A stretch of 25,881 nucleotides of DNA from Candidatus Zixiibacteriota bacterium (GCA_003641415.1 QNAG01000006.1:1-25881), one strand, 5' to 3'. Counted from the stretch's first letter, positions 13,349 to 22,803 are shown. Notes: generated by a model from the sequence alone, not told the origin. Made by a program: numbers and translations.

Positions 13349-16183
13349 ATGCCTGCTAAGAAAGTTACTTCTAAAAAGAAAACTATAGCTAAATCGGCTT
13401 CAAAGAAGACTACAAAGAAGACTACAAAGAAGTCTGTCGCAAAAAAGGAAGTTTCAGCAACATCTATGAAAACAACCAGGTCAGAAAATAAAACCGCTTC
13501 CAAGGGCAAATTCTATTACTTCTTTGGTAACAAGAAAGCTGATGGTGACGGTACAATGAAGGATCTGCTGGGTGGCAAAGGTGCTGGCTTGGCGGAAATG
13601 AGTAGAGCGGGGATACCAGTACCACCAGGGTTTACAATAACTACTGATGTTTGCCATCTCTATTATGAAAACGGGATGGAGATTCCTAAAGCTATTGATA
13701 AGGATCTCGAGAAATATATAGCCATGATTGAAAAATCCGTCGGCAAGAAATTTGGTGATCCAAATGATCCTTTGCTGGTGTCGGTACGCTCAGGGGCTAA
13801 GTTCTCAATGCCAGGCATGATGGACACAGTGCTAAATCTTGGCTTAAATCAGGAGACGATGGAAGGACTGGCTGCTAAAAGTGGGAATATGCGTTTTGCG
13901 CTGGATAATTATCGTCGTTTTATATCTATGTTCGGTAATGTGGTGCTAGGTATTGATAAAGAGCTCTTCGAGAAAGTAATCACAAAGAAGAAGGCTGACA
14001 AGCGCATTAAGCAGGACAGTTCTCTTCAGGAAGTTGACCTGAAGGATATCATTAAGAAATTTAAACAAATCTGCAAACGTAAATCGGGGGAAGTGTTTCC
14101 TGATGATCCTTATGTCCAGCTGCGAATGTCACGCGATGCTGTTTTCCGCAGTTGGAACAACCCTCGTGCTATTTCTTACCGTCGTATGCACGATATTTCA
14201 TCTAAGCTGGGAACTGCTGTGAATGTTCAATCTATGGTGTATGGCAATATGGGTAACACAAGTGCTACGGGAGTTGGTTTTACTCGCAATCCCGCCACAG
14301 GGGAGAAGGAATTCTATGGTGAGTACCTGATCAACGCCCAGGGAGAAGATGTAGTAGCCGGTGTTCGTACACCCCAGCCGATTATCAAATTGGAAAAGGA
14401 GATGCCAAAGGTTTTCAAGCAGCTTAAGGAAATCACTGCCAGGTTGGAAAAACACTATCGTGATGTACAGGACTTTGAGTTCACTGTTCAGGATTCCGAG
14501 CTTTACATGTTGCAAACCCGCAGTGGGAAACGCACTGTACAGGCTGCTCTAAAAATTTCGGTGGATATGGTCCATGAGAAGCTGATTACAAAAGAGGAAG
14601 CGCTTCTGAGAATTGACCCTCAGCAACTAGATCAACTTCTTCACCCAAGTCTTGATTCAAATGCTAAATATGATATTTTGGCTAAAGGATTACCAGCATC
14701 ACCTGGAGCAGCTAGTGGGAAAGTCTATTTTACTGCTGAGGATGTTGTTAAGCATTCCGGTAAGGTGTCCACTATCCTTGTCCGCGAAGAGACCAATCCG
14801 GATGATATTGAAGGTATGAATGTAGCAGCAGGTATTCTTACTGCTCGCGGTGGAATGACCTCTCACGCTGCAGTTGTAGCTCGTGGTATGGGCAAATGTT
14901 GTGTCTCCGGAGCGGAAGCTCTCAGAGTTTCACCAAAGAAGAAGCGGCTACAGGTAGGGAAACTGATCATCAAGGAAGGTGAGGTAATCACCTTAAATGG
15001 AACTACCGGAGATGTGATTCTTGGGAGTGTACCCACTATCGAGCCGGAGTTGTCTGGTGAGTTCTCTGAGTATATGGAATGGGCTGACAAAATTCGTACT
15101 CTCAACGTACGCACCAACGCCGACACTCCGCGTGATTGTCTTCAGGCTTTGAAATTCGGAGCTGAGGGAATAGGACTGTGTCGTACGGAACACATGTTCT
15201 TTGCTGAAGACCGCATTCCCATTGTGCAGGATATGATTCTTGCTGATTCTGCCGAGGAAAGACAGGAAGCCCTCGACAAGTTGCTAAAGTTTCAGAAGAA
15301 AGATTTTAAAGCTATCTTTGAGGCTATGAAGGGGAAACCGGTTACAATTCGGACCCTTGATCCGCCTCTTCACGAATTCCTCCCAAGAAGGGAAGAGGTT
15401 GAGGCGAAAATAGCCTCCCTGGATAAAATCGACGACGAATACGAGATTAAACTGGAGAAACTTCAAAAAGTAATCCAACGTTTGGAGGAACTCCATGAAC
15501 TCAACCCTATGTTGGGACATCGAGGTTGTCGGCTTGGCATTGTTTATCCGGAGATTACGGAGATGCAGGTTCGCTCTATAATAATGGCAGCTTGTGATCT
15601 TGCTAAAGCTAAGAAGGTGGTGAAACCTGAGATCATGATTCCGCTGGTGGGACATGTAAACGAATTCAAGAACCAAAAGGAAGTTGTCGAGCGTGTAGCT
15701 AACGAAATCATTTCCAAACACAAGAAAATTAAGTTGGATTACAAAATTGGAACTATGATCGAGATACCACGAGCTGCGCTTACTGCTGATGAAATTGGCG
15801 CTGAAGCGGATTTCTTTAGTTTCGGAACCAACGATCTGACCCAGATGACAATGGGTTTCTCACGTGATGATGCCGGCAAGTTTCTGCCATATTACATCAA
15901 GCACGAAATTCTTCCTCGAGATCCGTTTGTGTCGATTGATCAGAGTGGTGTCGGTCAATTGGTGCGTATAGCTAAGGAGAAGGGACGTTCTGTCAAGCCG
16001 AATCTTAAGCTTGGTATATGCGGTGAACATGGTGGCGACCCGGTTTCTGTTACTTTTTGTGACGAAATTGGTCTTGACTATGTGTCCTGTTCGCCTTACA
16101 GGGTGCCTATTGCACGTTTGGCCGCTGCTCAGGCAACGTTACATAGGAAAAAAAGAGGAAAGGGTCGAACAGGTACAGAGTAA
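13349..16183 (+). CDS. ppdK: Pyruvate, phosphate dikinase with lysine-rich N-terminal tail
   Basis: 944 residues. Interconverts pyruvate, ATP and phosphate with PEP, AMP and pyrophosphate, in the cytoplasm. The normal protein begins at about residue 54 (KFYYFFGNKKADGDGTMKDL, then GGKGAGLAEM). The ATP-grasp region is followed by the swivelling phosphohistidine domain with GGMTSHAAVVARGMGKCC (phosphorylated His506), and the C-terminal TIM barrel carries the PEP-binding motifs (RTEHMFF, GTNDLTQ, and catalytic Cys891 in GICGEHGGDP). The family is usually about 870-890 residues. The extra 53 residues hold 18 lysines and alternate K, T, S and A like a histone H1 or chlamydial Hc1 tail. The start at 13349 is favoured by GAGGG six bases upstream; the next ATG, residue 40, has no such site. 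It lies upstream of an ADP-forming acyl-CoA synthetase. Confidence 0.96.
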   Translation: MPAKKVTSKKKTIAKSASKKTTKKTTKKSVAKKEVSATSMKTTRSENKTASKGKFYYFFGNKKADGDGTMKDLLGGKGAGLAEMSRAGIPVPPGFTITTDVCHLYYENGMEIPKAIDKDLEKYIAMIEKSVGKKFGDPNDPLLVSVRSGAKFSMPGMMDTVLNLGLNQETMEGLAAKSGNMRFALDNYRRFISMFGNVVLGIDKELFEKVITKKKADKRIKQDSSLQEVDLKDIIKKFKQICKRKSGEVFPDDPYVQLRMSRDAVFRSWNNPRAISYRRMHDISSKLGTAVNVQSMVYGNMGNTSATGVGFTRNPATGEKEFYGEYLINAQGEDVVAGVRTPQPIIKLEKEMPKVFKQLKEITARLEKHYRDVQDFEFTVQDSELYMLQTRSGKRTVQAALKISVDMVHEKLITKEEALLRIDPQQLDQLLHPSLDSNAKYDILAKGLPASPGAASGKVYFTAEDVVKHSGKVSTILVREETNPDDIEGMNVAAGILTARGGMTSHAAVVARGMGKCCVSGAEALRVSPKKKRLQVGKLIIKEGEVITLNGTTGDVILGSVPTIEPELSGEFSEYMEWADKIRTLNVRTNADTPRDCLQALKFGAEGIGLCRTEHMFFAEDRIPIVQDMILADSAEERQEALDKLLKFQKKDFKAIFEAMKGKPVTIRTLDPPLHEFLPRREEVEAKIASLDKIDDEYEIKLEKLQKVIQRLEELHELNPMLGHRGCRLGIVYPEITEMQVRSIIMAACDLAKAKKVVKPEIMIPLVGHVNEFKNQKEVVERVANEIISKHKKIKLDYKIGTMIEIPRAALTADEIGAEADFFSFGTNDLTQMTMGFSRDDAGKFLPYYIKHEILPRDPFVSIDQSGVGQLVRIAKEKGRSVKPNLKLGICGEHGGDPVSVTFCDEIGLDYVSCSPYRVPIARLAAAQATLHRKKRGKGRTGTE
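13401..13432 (+). repeat. Short 12-base tandem repeat inside the ppdK tail
   Basis: The unit CAAAGAAGACTA occurs at 13401-13412 and 13413-13424, with a partial third copy (CAAAGAAG) at 13425-13432. It encodes the Lys-Lys-Thr-Thr repeats of the basic tail, which suggests the tail grew by slippage and may vary in length between strains. Confidence 0.8.
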
Positions 16184-16362
16184 ATCGAATATGTTTGTTT
16201 GACTTTTTTATAGATGGCGTAGCAATTTTCTATTGCGCACAACTCCCTGATAGGAAATGTGCAGATAAGAAAAATTGAATATTTAATGAGGTATTTATCT
16301 TCTGAATATGGTGTGTCGTCAAGGTCTAATTTAATGACTTGCCTATTAGAGAGTAGAGTAAA

Positions 16363-18471
16363 ATGAAAAACGCACTTGATGGAATATTCAAACCAAAGTC
16401 GGTAGCTGTTATTGGTGCTTCAAGCCGAAAAGGCAGCATTGGCCGTGAAACGTTGCATAATATCCTGTTAGCAGAGTACAAAGGTAAAGTGTTCCCAGTA
16501 AACCCTAAAGCCTCTGTTATTCACTCAATCAAATCGTACTCGACTATTTTGGATGTTCCCGATGCGGTCGATCTGGCTATTGTAATCGTGCCGAAAAGGG
16601 AAGTTAAGGAGGTAGCTCGGCAGTGTGGGGAAAAAGGAGTTAAGGGGTTGGTTGTTATCTCCGCCGGTTTTTCTGAGATTGGAGCGGATGGGAAAAAGTT
16701 AGAAGAGGAAGTTCTCAATGTAGTACAGAATTATGAGATGCGAATGATAGGGCCGAACTGTTTCGGTGTTGTTAACACCGATCCAAAAGTAAACTTAAAT
16801 GCTACTTTCGGAAAGATATTCCCACGTGTGGGACGCGTCGGATTTATTACACAATCAGGGGCAATGGGTGAAGCTATTATGAATACTGCTCGCCTGTTGG
16901 GTATTGGATTCTCTCTTGTTGCATCGATTGGTAATAAAGCCGATATATCGTCAAATGACATTCTTGAATACTTCAAAGATGACTCACAGACCGATATCGT
17001 ATTACTCTATCTGGAAAACTTTGGTAATCCGCGCAACTTTACAAAGATTGCCCGTGAAGTTTCCCGATTTAAACCAATTGTGGCAGTGAAATCGGGACGT
17101 ACTTTACTTGGTGCCAAAGCTGCCTCGTCGCATACTGGAGCCCTTGCCGGACTGGATGTTGGTGTAGATGCATTGTTTGATCAGGCTGGTGTTATGCGAG
17201 TCGATACCGTCGAGGAGCTGTTTGATGTTGCCAGAGCTTTATCAATGCAGCCTATTCCCAAGAGTAATAGGGTAGTGGTGGTTACCAATGCTGGAGGTCC
17301 GGGAATACTGGCCACTGATGCACTCATTAATAATGGTATGGAAATGCCTGCGCTATCAGCAACGACCGTTAAAGAACTCAAAAAGTTTATCTCTGCAGAT
17401 GCATCGTTTTCTAATCCCATGGATATGGTAGCTGGAGCGGGGCCAAAAGAGTTTAAGATGACTCTGGATGCTGTCAAAGAAGACAATAGATATGATACCA
17501 TCTTTCCAATTTTTGTACCTCCTGTTACTATAGATGAACTCGAAGTAGCCAAGCATATCCACGAGTCGATAGGTGACTGCAAAAAAACCGTTCTGGTCTG
17601 CTTTATGGGAGCTGGATTTAGTTCACCAGGCATTGAGTATCTAAAAAAGCATGGTATACCGGTTTATATCTTTCCGGAAGCAGTTGCAAAAACTCTGCAG
17701 ACTATCGAAAACTATCGTCAGCGAATTATTGCATCCTTAGGTAAAATTAAGACATTTAAGGTTGACTCCGATACCGTTAAGCGGATTGTTGACGATACAA
17801 TTGCCGCGGGGAAAGATGCTATTGTCGGTGAAGAAGCAATTGAAATTTTAAATGCCTATGGTATACCTGCTGCTGGTTATCAGTACGCTTTAAACAGCAA
17901 GGAGGCGGTAGATGTTGCCAACGCAATGGGTTATCCCGTAGTGATGAAAATTAACACTCCCTCTATTCTTCACAAAACAGAAAAGGGTGCGGTTATGATT
18001 GATCTCCGCACCGACAAGGAAGTCAGGTCAGCCTTTACTGAACTTAAGGGAAGGGTAAAGGAAGAATTGAAATCAGGGGATAAGTTTACTGTTGCTATGC
18101 AACAACATATTTCCGGCGGTATTGAAACTGTCATGGGAATGATGTGTGATCCTTCCTTTGGACCATTGATTATGTTTGGACTCGGTGGAATTTATGTGGA
18201 GGTTATGAAGGACGTATCTTTCCGTATTAACCCTTTGACTACAGTTCACGCTCACGAAATGGTAAAATCGTTGCGATCTTATCCTTTGCTGCAAGGCTAT
18301 CGAGGAGCTCCTCCGGTAGACATTGCCACTGTTGAGGAAACACTTCTGCGTCTGTCGCAGTTGGTTAAAGACTTCTACTGCTTCTGTGAAGTAGATATCA
18401 ATCCTTTTATCGCTTCACCAGATAAGGAGAAGTGTAAAGCTGTTGACGCTCGATTCCTGCTTCGCTGCTAA
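16363..18471 (+). CDS. ADP-forming acyl-CoA (acetate-CoA) ligase, fused alpha-beta
   Basis: 702 residues. Converts an acyl-CoA (typically acetyl-CoA), ADP and phosphate to the free acid, CoA and ATP by substrate-level phosphorylation. Domains in order: CoA-binding Rossmann domain (about 5-130, VAVIGASSRKGSIG), succinyl-CoA ligase-like domains (about 145-460), and ATP-grasp beta part (about 480-702). His257 in SSHTGALAG is the expected phosphorylated histidine, at the position known from the archaeal enzyme. His537 in ILHKTEKG is the likely second phosphohistidine of the beta part. FGLGGIYVEVMKDVSFR is the typical nucleotide-binding core. The alpha-then-beta fusion is common in bacteria. Substrate range (acetate, propionate, branched or aryl acids) cannot be read from the sequence. 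It follows ppdK by 180 bases. A protein lysine acetyltransferase fusion is excluded because no GNAT domain is present. Confidence 0.9.
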   Translation: MKNALDGIFKPKSVAVIGASSRKGSIGRETLHNILLAEYKGKVFPVNPKASVIHSIKSYSTILDVPDAVDLAIVIVPKREVKEVARQCGEKGVKGLVVISAGFSEIGADGKKLEEEVLNVVQNYEMRMIGPNCFGVVNTDPKVNLNATFGKIFPRVGRVGFITQSGAMGEAIMNTARLLGIGFSLVASIGNKADISSNDILEYFKDDSQTDIVLLYLENFGNPRNFTKIAREVSRFKPIVAVKSGRTLLGAKAASSHTGALAGLDVGVDALFDQAGVMRVDTVEELFDVARALSMQPIPKSNRVVVVTNAGGPGILATDALINNGMEMPALSATTVKELKKFISADASFSNPMDMVAGAGPKEFKMTLDAVKEDNRYDTIFPIFVPPVTIDELEVAKHIHESIGDCKKTVLVCFMGAGFSSPGIEYLKKHGIPVYIFPEAVAKTLQTIENYRQRIIASLGKIKTFKVDSDTVKRIVDDTIAAGKDAIVGEEAIEILNAYGIPAAGYQYALNSKEAVDVANAMGYPVVMKINTPSILHKTEKGAVMIDLRTDKEVRSAFTELKGRVKEELKSGDKFTVAMQQHISGGIETVMGMMCDPSFGPLIMFGLGGIYVEVMKDVSFRINPLTTVHAHEMVKSLRSYPLLQGYRGAPPVDIATVEETLLRLSQLVKDFYCFCEVDINPFIASPDKEKCKAVDARFLLRC

Positions 18472-18510
18472 ATATCCACAAAGGACGCTGATAACCACCT
18501 GATATATGAA

Positions 18511-18545
18511 TAAGGTCCTCTGTTGGAGGACCTTAACTGTTTTCT
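18511..18545. terminator. Hairpin between convergent genes
   Basis: A perfect ten-pair stem, TAAGGTCCTC and GAGGACCTTA, with a five-base loop lies 40 bases after the acyl-CoA ligase stop. It ends at the tail of the convergent gene at 18544. The T-run is poor on the plus strand (ACTGTTTTC) and weak on the minus strand, so it may act in both directions but only moderately. Confidence 0.65.
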
Positions 18546-18852
18546 ACGGTGACCAGAGGAACTTATCAAAATCAATTGCGTCGTCGGTATTAAAAACTAT
18601 ACCCTCATTTTCCAGAAGTGACCTTTGCAGCTCATATCCACATCCACGATCCAGAGAGATATGTCCCTGACGGTTAACAACCCGGTACCAGGGTAGACCT
18701 TCTTTCCTCGAAGATGAATGCAACACACGAGCCACTTGCCGCGCTCCCCGTGGATTTCCGCTCAGTGCTGCAATTTGCCCGTAAGTGGCTACTTTTCCCA
18801 GTGGAATTTTTAATATGATCTTTATTGCTTTCTGATGAAACGAATCAACCAT
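18544..18852 (-). CDS. Alkyltransferase-like protein (ATL), catalytically dead MGMT relative
   Basis: 102 residues, one domain, related to the DNA-binding half of O6-alkylguanine-DNA alkyltransferase. The active-site PCHRV motif reads PWYRVV (54-59): Trp55 replaces the acceptor cysteine, so the protein cannot take up the alkyl group. In this family ATLs bind O6-alkylguanine, flip and bend the DNA, and recruit nucleotide excision repair. Also visible are the helix-turn-helix with the arginine finger (Arg38 in RGARQVARVL) and the typical opening IPLGKVATYGQIAAL. Most ATLs I recall have PWHR; Tyr in place of His is a small oddity. No strong ribosome binding site is seen before the ATG at 18852. 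PanC ends 92 bases upstream on the same strand. Confidence 0.9.
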   Translation of the reverse strand: MVDSFHQKAIKIILKIPLGKVATYGQIAALSGNPRGARQVARVLHSSSRKEGLPWYRVVNRQGHISLDRGCGYELQRSLLENEGIVFNTDDAIDFDKFLWSP

Positions 18853-18944
18853 TGATTATCTTCTGATTGGTAATATAAAAAAGTGGTGATGCCGCTTGCT
18901 TAAAAAATCCATACCTGATAAATAGTCGAGATTTACTTCACTAT

Positions 18945-19790
18945 TTACATCAGTTTCATATTGTCTATAAGGCGAACGCCATGGATTATCACTGCCAATG
19001 AACAGATAGTTCCCTTAGCAATCTTCTTAACTGGTCGAAGAGTTGAGAATTCGTTGAAAGCTATGTAGTCAATTCCCGCCGTGGAACACGTTGCCTTGAT
19101 TACCGCTCTCATTTCTTTTTCAATTTTTTCAGGACTAGTAATACCGGCCTTTACCATATCCCGAGCGCTCCGAAGCGCATAGTAAAGACATAAAGCATCA
19201 GAACGTTGTTCATTATCGAAAAAAGCGTTGCGCGATGACATAGCGAATCCTTCTGGCTCGCGTACTGTAGGAGCAATAATGAACTTAATCGGATATCCAA
19301 GATCGGTTGTCATTTGTCGGAGTACAACTGCCTGTTGGAAGTCTTTCATCCCGAATACTACTACGTCCGGACGGCATATATTATACAGTTTGGTTACAAC
19401 TGTGGTTACACCGCGGAAATGCGTTGGGCGGCTGGTTCCTTCCAGGGTTCGGGTTAGTTCTTCAACTGTTACGTATGTCTGGTAATCGTCCGGATAGATA
19501 TCGATAGCTTTTGGGATAAAGACTATATCCCCGCCCGATAGACGAATTTTCTCTATATCATTCTTTTCATTACGAGGATAACTACTAAAGTCCTCTCCCG
19601 GAGCAAACTGGGTCGGGTTGACAAATATGCTAACGATGACCACATCTGCTTTTTGGGCTGCGCGACGGATAAGTGATAGGTGCCCTTCATGAAGACTGCC
19701 CATGGTTGGCACCAAACCGATTGTTTTTCCTTCACCGGTAATCTGGCGTGCCATACGCTGCATGCTCTTTATTGAGCGAATAATTTTCAT
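18945..19790 (-). CDS. panC: Pantothenate synthetase (pantoate--beta-alanine ligase)
   Basis: 281 residues, the usual length. Joins pantoate and beta-alanine with ATP through a pantoyl-adenylate to give pantothenate, the precursor of coenzyme A. Motifs in order: VPTMGSLHEGH (28-38, HIGH-like nucleotide-binding signature), VSIFVNPTQF (53-62), FGMKDFQQ (146-153) and MSSRN (184-188, KMSKS-like loop). All expected active-site elements are present. The start is the ATG at 19790; there is no clear Shine-Dalgarno site before it. No panB or panD is seen in the window. It is followed on the same strand by the ATL gene, with which it may share a transcript. Confidence 0.96.
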   Translation of the reverse strand: MKIIRSIKSMQRMARQITGEGKTIGLVPTMGSLHEGHLSLIRRAAQKADVVIVSIFVNPTQFAPGEDFSSYPRNEKNDIEKIRLSGGDIVFIPKAIDIYPDDYQTYVTVEELTRTLEGTSRPTHFRGVTTVVTKLYNICRPDVVVFGMKDFQQAVVLRQMTTDLGYPIKFIIAPTVREPEGFAMSSRNAFFDNEQRSDALCLYYALRSARDMVKAGITSPEKIEKEMRAVIKATCSTAGIDYIAFNEFSTLRPVKKIAKGTICSLAVIIHGVRLIDNMKLM

Positions 19791-20008
19791 GCCAACAGGT
19801 ATAAGCGATTACACTACGTGCGTCAAGAGTGCAAATAGTTTCTTTATCCAAAAGGTGGAGATGAAATTAATCTGTCTTGCAGAAGAAGAATACGATGATG
19901 ACTTATGCATTACCTCGAATAGTCTCAATTGTCTGGATGAGTTTGTTCATTTCTAATTCACTTTTCTAAATAGAAAATAGATATATGCTGCGCATGTAGC
20001 AAATCATT

Positions 20009-20398
20009 TTACTTGAGGGAGTCTCTGATTATCAGGTCATGATCAAAAGCCAATGACATGTTGAGATAATCACTTGTTCTGATTACCCTCGCTGCGTCTG
20101 TGTCTGCTTGCAATTCCCCTCCAACTGGTGTGGCACGGAAAACAATTGACACGGTGTGACCTCGCGGATCACGTTTTGGGTCCGAGTATACTCCAACCAG
20201 ATAATCGAGCTTTATATCCAGGCCGGTTTCTTCTTTAGCTTCACGCACTGCCGCCTGCTCGACTGTTTCGCCAATCTCCACTCCACCACCGGGAAGCGCC
20301 CAAGTGCCTTTAAAAGGTTCCACACCACGCTCAATAAGTACAACATCTCCGTTGGAGTACACAATGACAGTATCCACCGCTAGTGTTGGGCTGGCCAT
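20009..20398 (-). CDS. Nudix (NUDT1/ADP-ribose pyrophosphatase-like) hydrolase
   Basis: 129 residues. Hydrolyses a nucleoside diphosphate linked to another group; the substrate cannot be read from the sequence. The complete Nudix box GX5EX7REUXEEXGU runs from residue 38 to 60, with catalytic glutamates in REAKEE. LIERGVEPFKGTWALPGGG just before it is typical of MutT- and ADP-ribose-type members. The ORF could extend upstream to 20650, but that would run into purL. I place the start at 20398 because GGAGG lies seven bases upstream and the protein then begins at the first beta strand of the fold (MASPTLAVDTVIV). It follows purL by 94 bases on the same strand. Confidence 0.92.
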   Translation of the reverse strand: MASPTLAVDTVIVYSNGDVVLIERGVEPFKGTWALPGGGVEIGETVEQAAVREAKEETGLDIKLDYLVGVYSDPKRDPRGHTVSIVFRATPVGGELQADTDAARVIRTSDYLNMSLAFDHDLIIRDSLK

Positions 20399-20492
20399 AG
20401 CAAATCCTCCAGTTGACTCAAATGCAATTACAGTAGTTGTTCCTGAGTTGATTTTTTTAGGGACAATTACTGTTTTGAAAAGGCTATTCCAT

Positions 20493-22733
20493 TTATTCCA
20501 ATCTATCCATGAATTCCGACATAGCCTTGAAGAAAGAATCCGACATAGCCGATACAGATTGATCAACGAGGTCATTAATCTTAAGACTATTTCCTCCAAC
20601 CGTTCCGATGCGATAACAGGGGACATTATGCTCTTTGAAAAGTTCTTCAATCTTTAAGACGTCTTCAGGGATACAACTGATAATCACGCGAGATTGCGTT
20701 TCGCCAAACAGGAGAGCATCAGGGCGTACGCTATCATCTAATTGTATGGTTGCTCCGATCTGATAATCCAGATTTGATATACAGCTTTCAGCTAAAGTAA
20801 CAGCCAAACCGCCATCACTAACATCGTGTGCTGATTTTATTAAACCTGATTGAATCGCTTTTAATAAAGCGTCCTGTGTTTTTTTCTCAGAAGCCAGATC
20901 AAGTGGAGGAACAGGTCCCCGGTTTTGCCTGTAAACAGTGTGGAGATATTCCGATGCTCCCAGGTGTTCAGTATTATCCCCTAGTAAAAATATTACATCA
21001 TTCTCTTCTTTGAACCACTGAGTTGTGATGTGGTTGACGTCTTCAACCAAGCCTATCATGCCGATAGTGGGAGTGGGGAATACAGCTCGTTCGGGGTCTT
21101 CGTTGTAGAACGAGACATTACCACCGGTAACAGGAGTGTCAAAAACACGACATGCCTCACCCATTCCAGCTACAGCCTCGGAGAATCCATAATATATTTC
21201 AGGCTTGTAAGGGTTGCCGAAATTCAAGCAGTTAGTAATGGCTAAAGGATGCCCTCCGGAACAAACTATATTTCGAGCAGCTTCCGCTACTGCACTCTCT
21301 GCACCAAGACGCGGATCGATATAACAGTAGCGGCCATTACAGTCGGTGACCATAGCCAGGGCCTTGCGTGTTTTTCTGATCCGCAAAACAGCCGCATCCG
21401 AACCCGGTCCAACAGCGGTGTTGGTGCGGACCATAGAATCGTACTGATCGTAAACCCAACCTTTATTGCAGATATTGGGGGCGGCCAGCATGGTCAACAA
21501 GTCAGCATTCCAGTCGCGATCAAGTGAATAATCCGCTATGTTGAACTTAACGATATCATCCATGTAAGCAGGTCGTTTTGTCTCCCTATGATAAACCGGC
21601 GCATCACCGCCAAGCACAAGAGATCTGGAAGGTACCTGAGATACAACTTCACCGTGCAGCTTAACTGTGAAAAGACCATCGGAAGTTACTTTGCCAATTA
21701 TGGTTGAGTCCAGCCCCCACTTGTCAAACACTTCGCGCACAGCTTCTTCCTTGCCCTTTTTAACGCACACCAGCATGCGTTCCTGTGATTCGGAAAGAAG
21801 TGTCTCATACGGTATCATCCCCGGTTCGCGAACGGGGACTTTGTCGATGTCTATCTCGACGCCCGCTTCTCCTTTAGCAGACATCTCTGAGCAGGAGCAA
21901 GTAATTCCTGCAGCTCCCATGTCCTGAATGCCTACCGCAAGTCCCTTCTTAATTATTTCCAGTGTAGCTTCGACTAACAGCTTCTCCGTAAATGGGTCCC
22001 CGACCTGTACCGAGGAACGCTTCTCTTCTGATTCTTTGCTGAGTTCTTCGGATGCGAATGTCGCTCCGTGGATGCCATCACGTCCGGTCTTGGAGCCAAC
22101 TATCATAACCGGGTTTCCCTCGCCTTTAGCCACAGCTGAGATTATGCCATCCGTTTTGACAATTCCCACCGCCATAGCGTTGATGAGTGGATTTCCAGTG
22201 TATGCTTCATCAAAGTATACTTCACCAGCCACCGTGGGAACGCCAAACGAATTGCCATAGTCGCCGATTCCTCGTACGACGCCATCGACCAGATAGCGTA
22301 CGCGAGGATTGTCGGGTGAGCCAAAACGCAGCGAGTTGAGCGAAGCAATCGGTCGGGCGCCCATAGTAAAGATATCGCGCAGAATGCCGCCGACACCAGT
22401 TGCCGCACCCTGGTACGGCTCCACTGCTGATGGATGGTTATGTGATTCAATTTTGAAAACAACTGCGAGTCCATCGCCTATATCTACCGCTCCTGCGTTT
22501 TCCTCGCCTGTCTCAGTTAGCAGGTTCTTACCTTCACGAGGGAGCGTCTTCAGCAAAGCGATTGAGTTCTTATATGAACAATGTTCCGACCACATTACCG
22601 AGAATAATCCCAGTTCCGTGTAATTCGGTTCTCGTCCGAGGATTTCTTTTATGCGTGCGTATTCTTCTTCGTTTAGTCCGTGTGCTGCTACCATTTCAGG
22701 CGTTACCAGCGGCTGTTCGTAGGCTCTATCCAC
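20493..22733 (-). CDS. purL: Phosphoribosylformylglycinamidine synthase subunit PurL
   Basis: 746 residues, the size of the small-type PurL. Catalyses the fourth step of de novo purine synthesis, FGAR plus glutamine plus ATP to FGAM, with PurS and PurQ partners that are not in this window. The two AIR-synthase-like halves are intact. The signature residues are EHCSYKNS (about 50-57) and KIESHNHPSAVEPYQGAATG (about 94-113), then the second-half motifs DCNGRYCYIDP, NCLNFGNP and SAHDVSDGGLAV. The start is GTG at 22733, supported by AAGGAGG four bases upstream. A terminator-like hairpin 70 bases before the start suggests leader control. Nudix follows downstream. Confidence 0.97.
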   Translation of the reverse strand: MDRAYEQPLVTPEMVAAHGLNEEEYARIKEILGREPNYTELGLFSVMWSEHCSYKNSIALLKTLPREGKNLLTETGEENAGAVDIGDGLAVVFKIESHNHPSAVEPYQGAATGVGGILRDIFTMGARPIASLNSLRFGSPDNPRVRYLVDGVVRGIGDYGNSFGVPTVAGEVYFDEAYTGNPLINAMAVGIVKTDGIISAVAKGEGNPVMIVGSKTGRDGIHGATFASEELSKESEEKRSSVQVGDPFTEKLLVEATLEIIKKGLAVGIQDMGAAGITCSCSEMSAKGEAGVEIDIDKVPVREPGMIPYETLLSESQERMLVCVKKGKEEAVREVFDKWGLDSTIIGKVTSDGLFTVKLHGEVVSQVPSRSLVLGGDAPVYHRETKRPAYMDDIVKFNIADYSLDRDWNADLLTMLAAPNICNKGWVYDQYDSMVRTNTAVGPGSDAAVLRIRKTRKALAMVTDCNGRYCYIDPRLGAESAVAEAARNIVCSGGHPLAITNCLNFGNPYKPEIYYGFSEAVAGMGEACRVFDTPVTGGNVSFYNEDPERAVFPTPTIGMIGLVEDVNHITTQWFKEENDVIFLLGDNTEHLGASEYLHTVYRQNRGPVPPLDLASEKKTQDALLKAIQSGLIKSAHDVSDGGLAVTLAESCISNLDYQIGATIQLDDSVRPDALLFGETQSRVIISCIPEDVLKIEELFKEHNVPCYRIGTVGGNSLKINDLVDQSVSAMSDSFFKAMSEFMDRLE

Positions 22734-22803
22734 GATTCCTCCTTCAGTTTGAAGAAGTGAATATAATGGTGAATGTAACTGTGGTCAACGATGAGTAACA
22801 TGC

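Noticed and set aside
17181..17633. 150-codon minus-strand frame opposite the acyl-CoA ligase
   Set aside because: It is antisense to well-conserved catalytic sequence and is explained by codon bias on the coding strand.
20399..20650. N-terminal extension of the Nudix protein to 213 residues
   Set aside because: The extension runs through the 3' end of purL, has no fold-like sequence and lacks a ribosome binding site, whereas GGAGG precedes the ATG at 20398.
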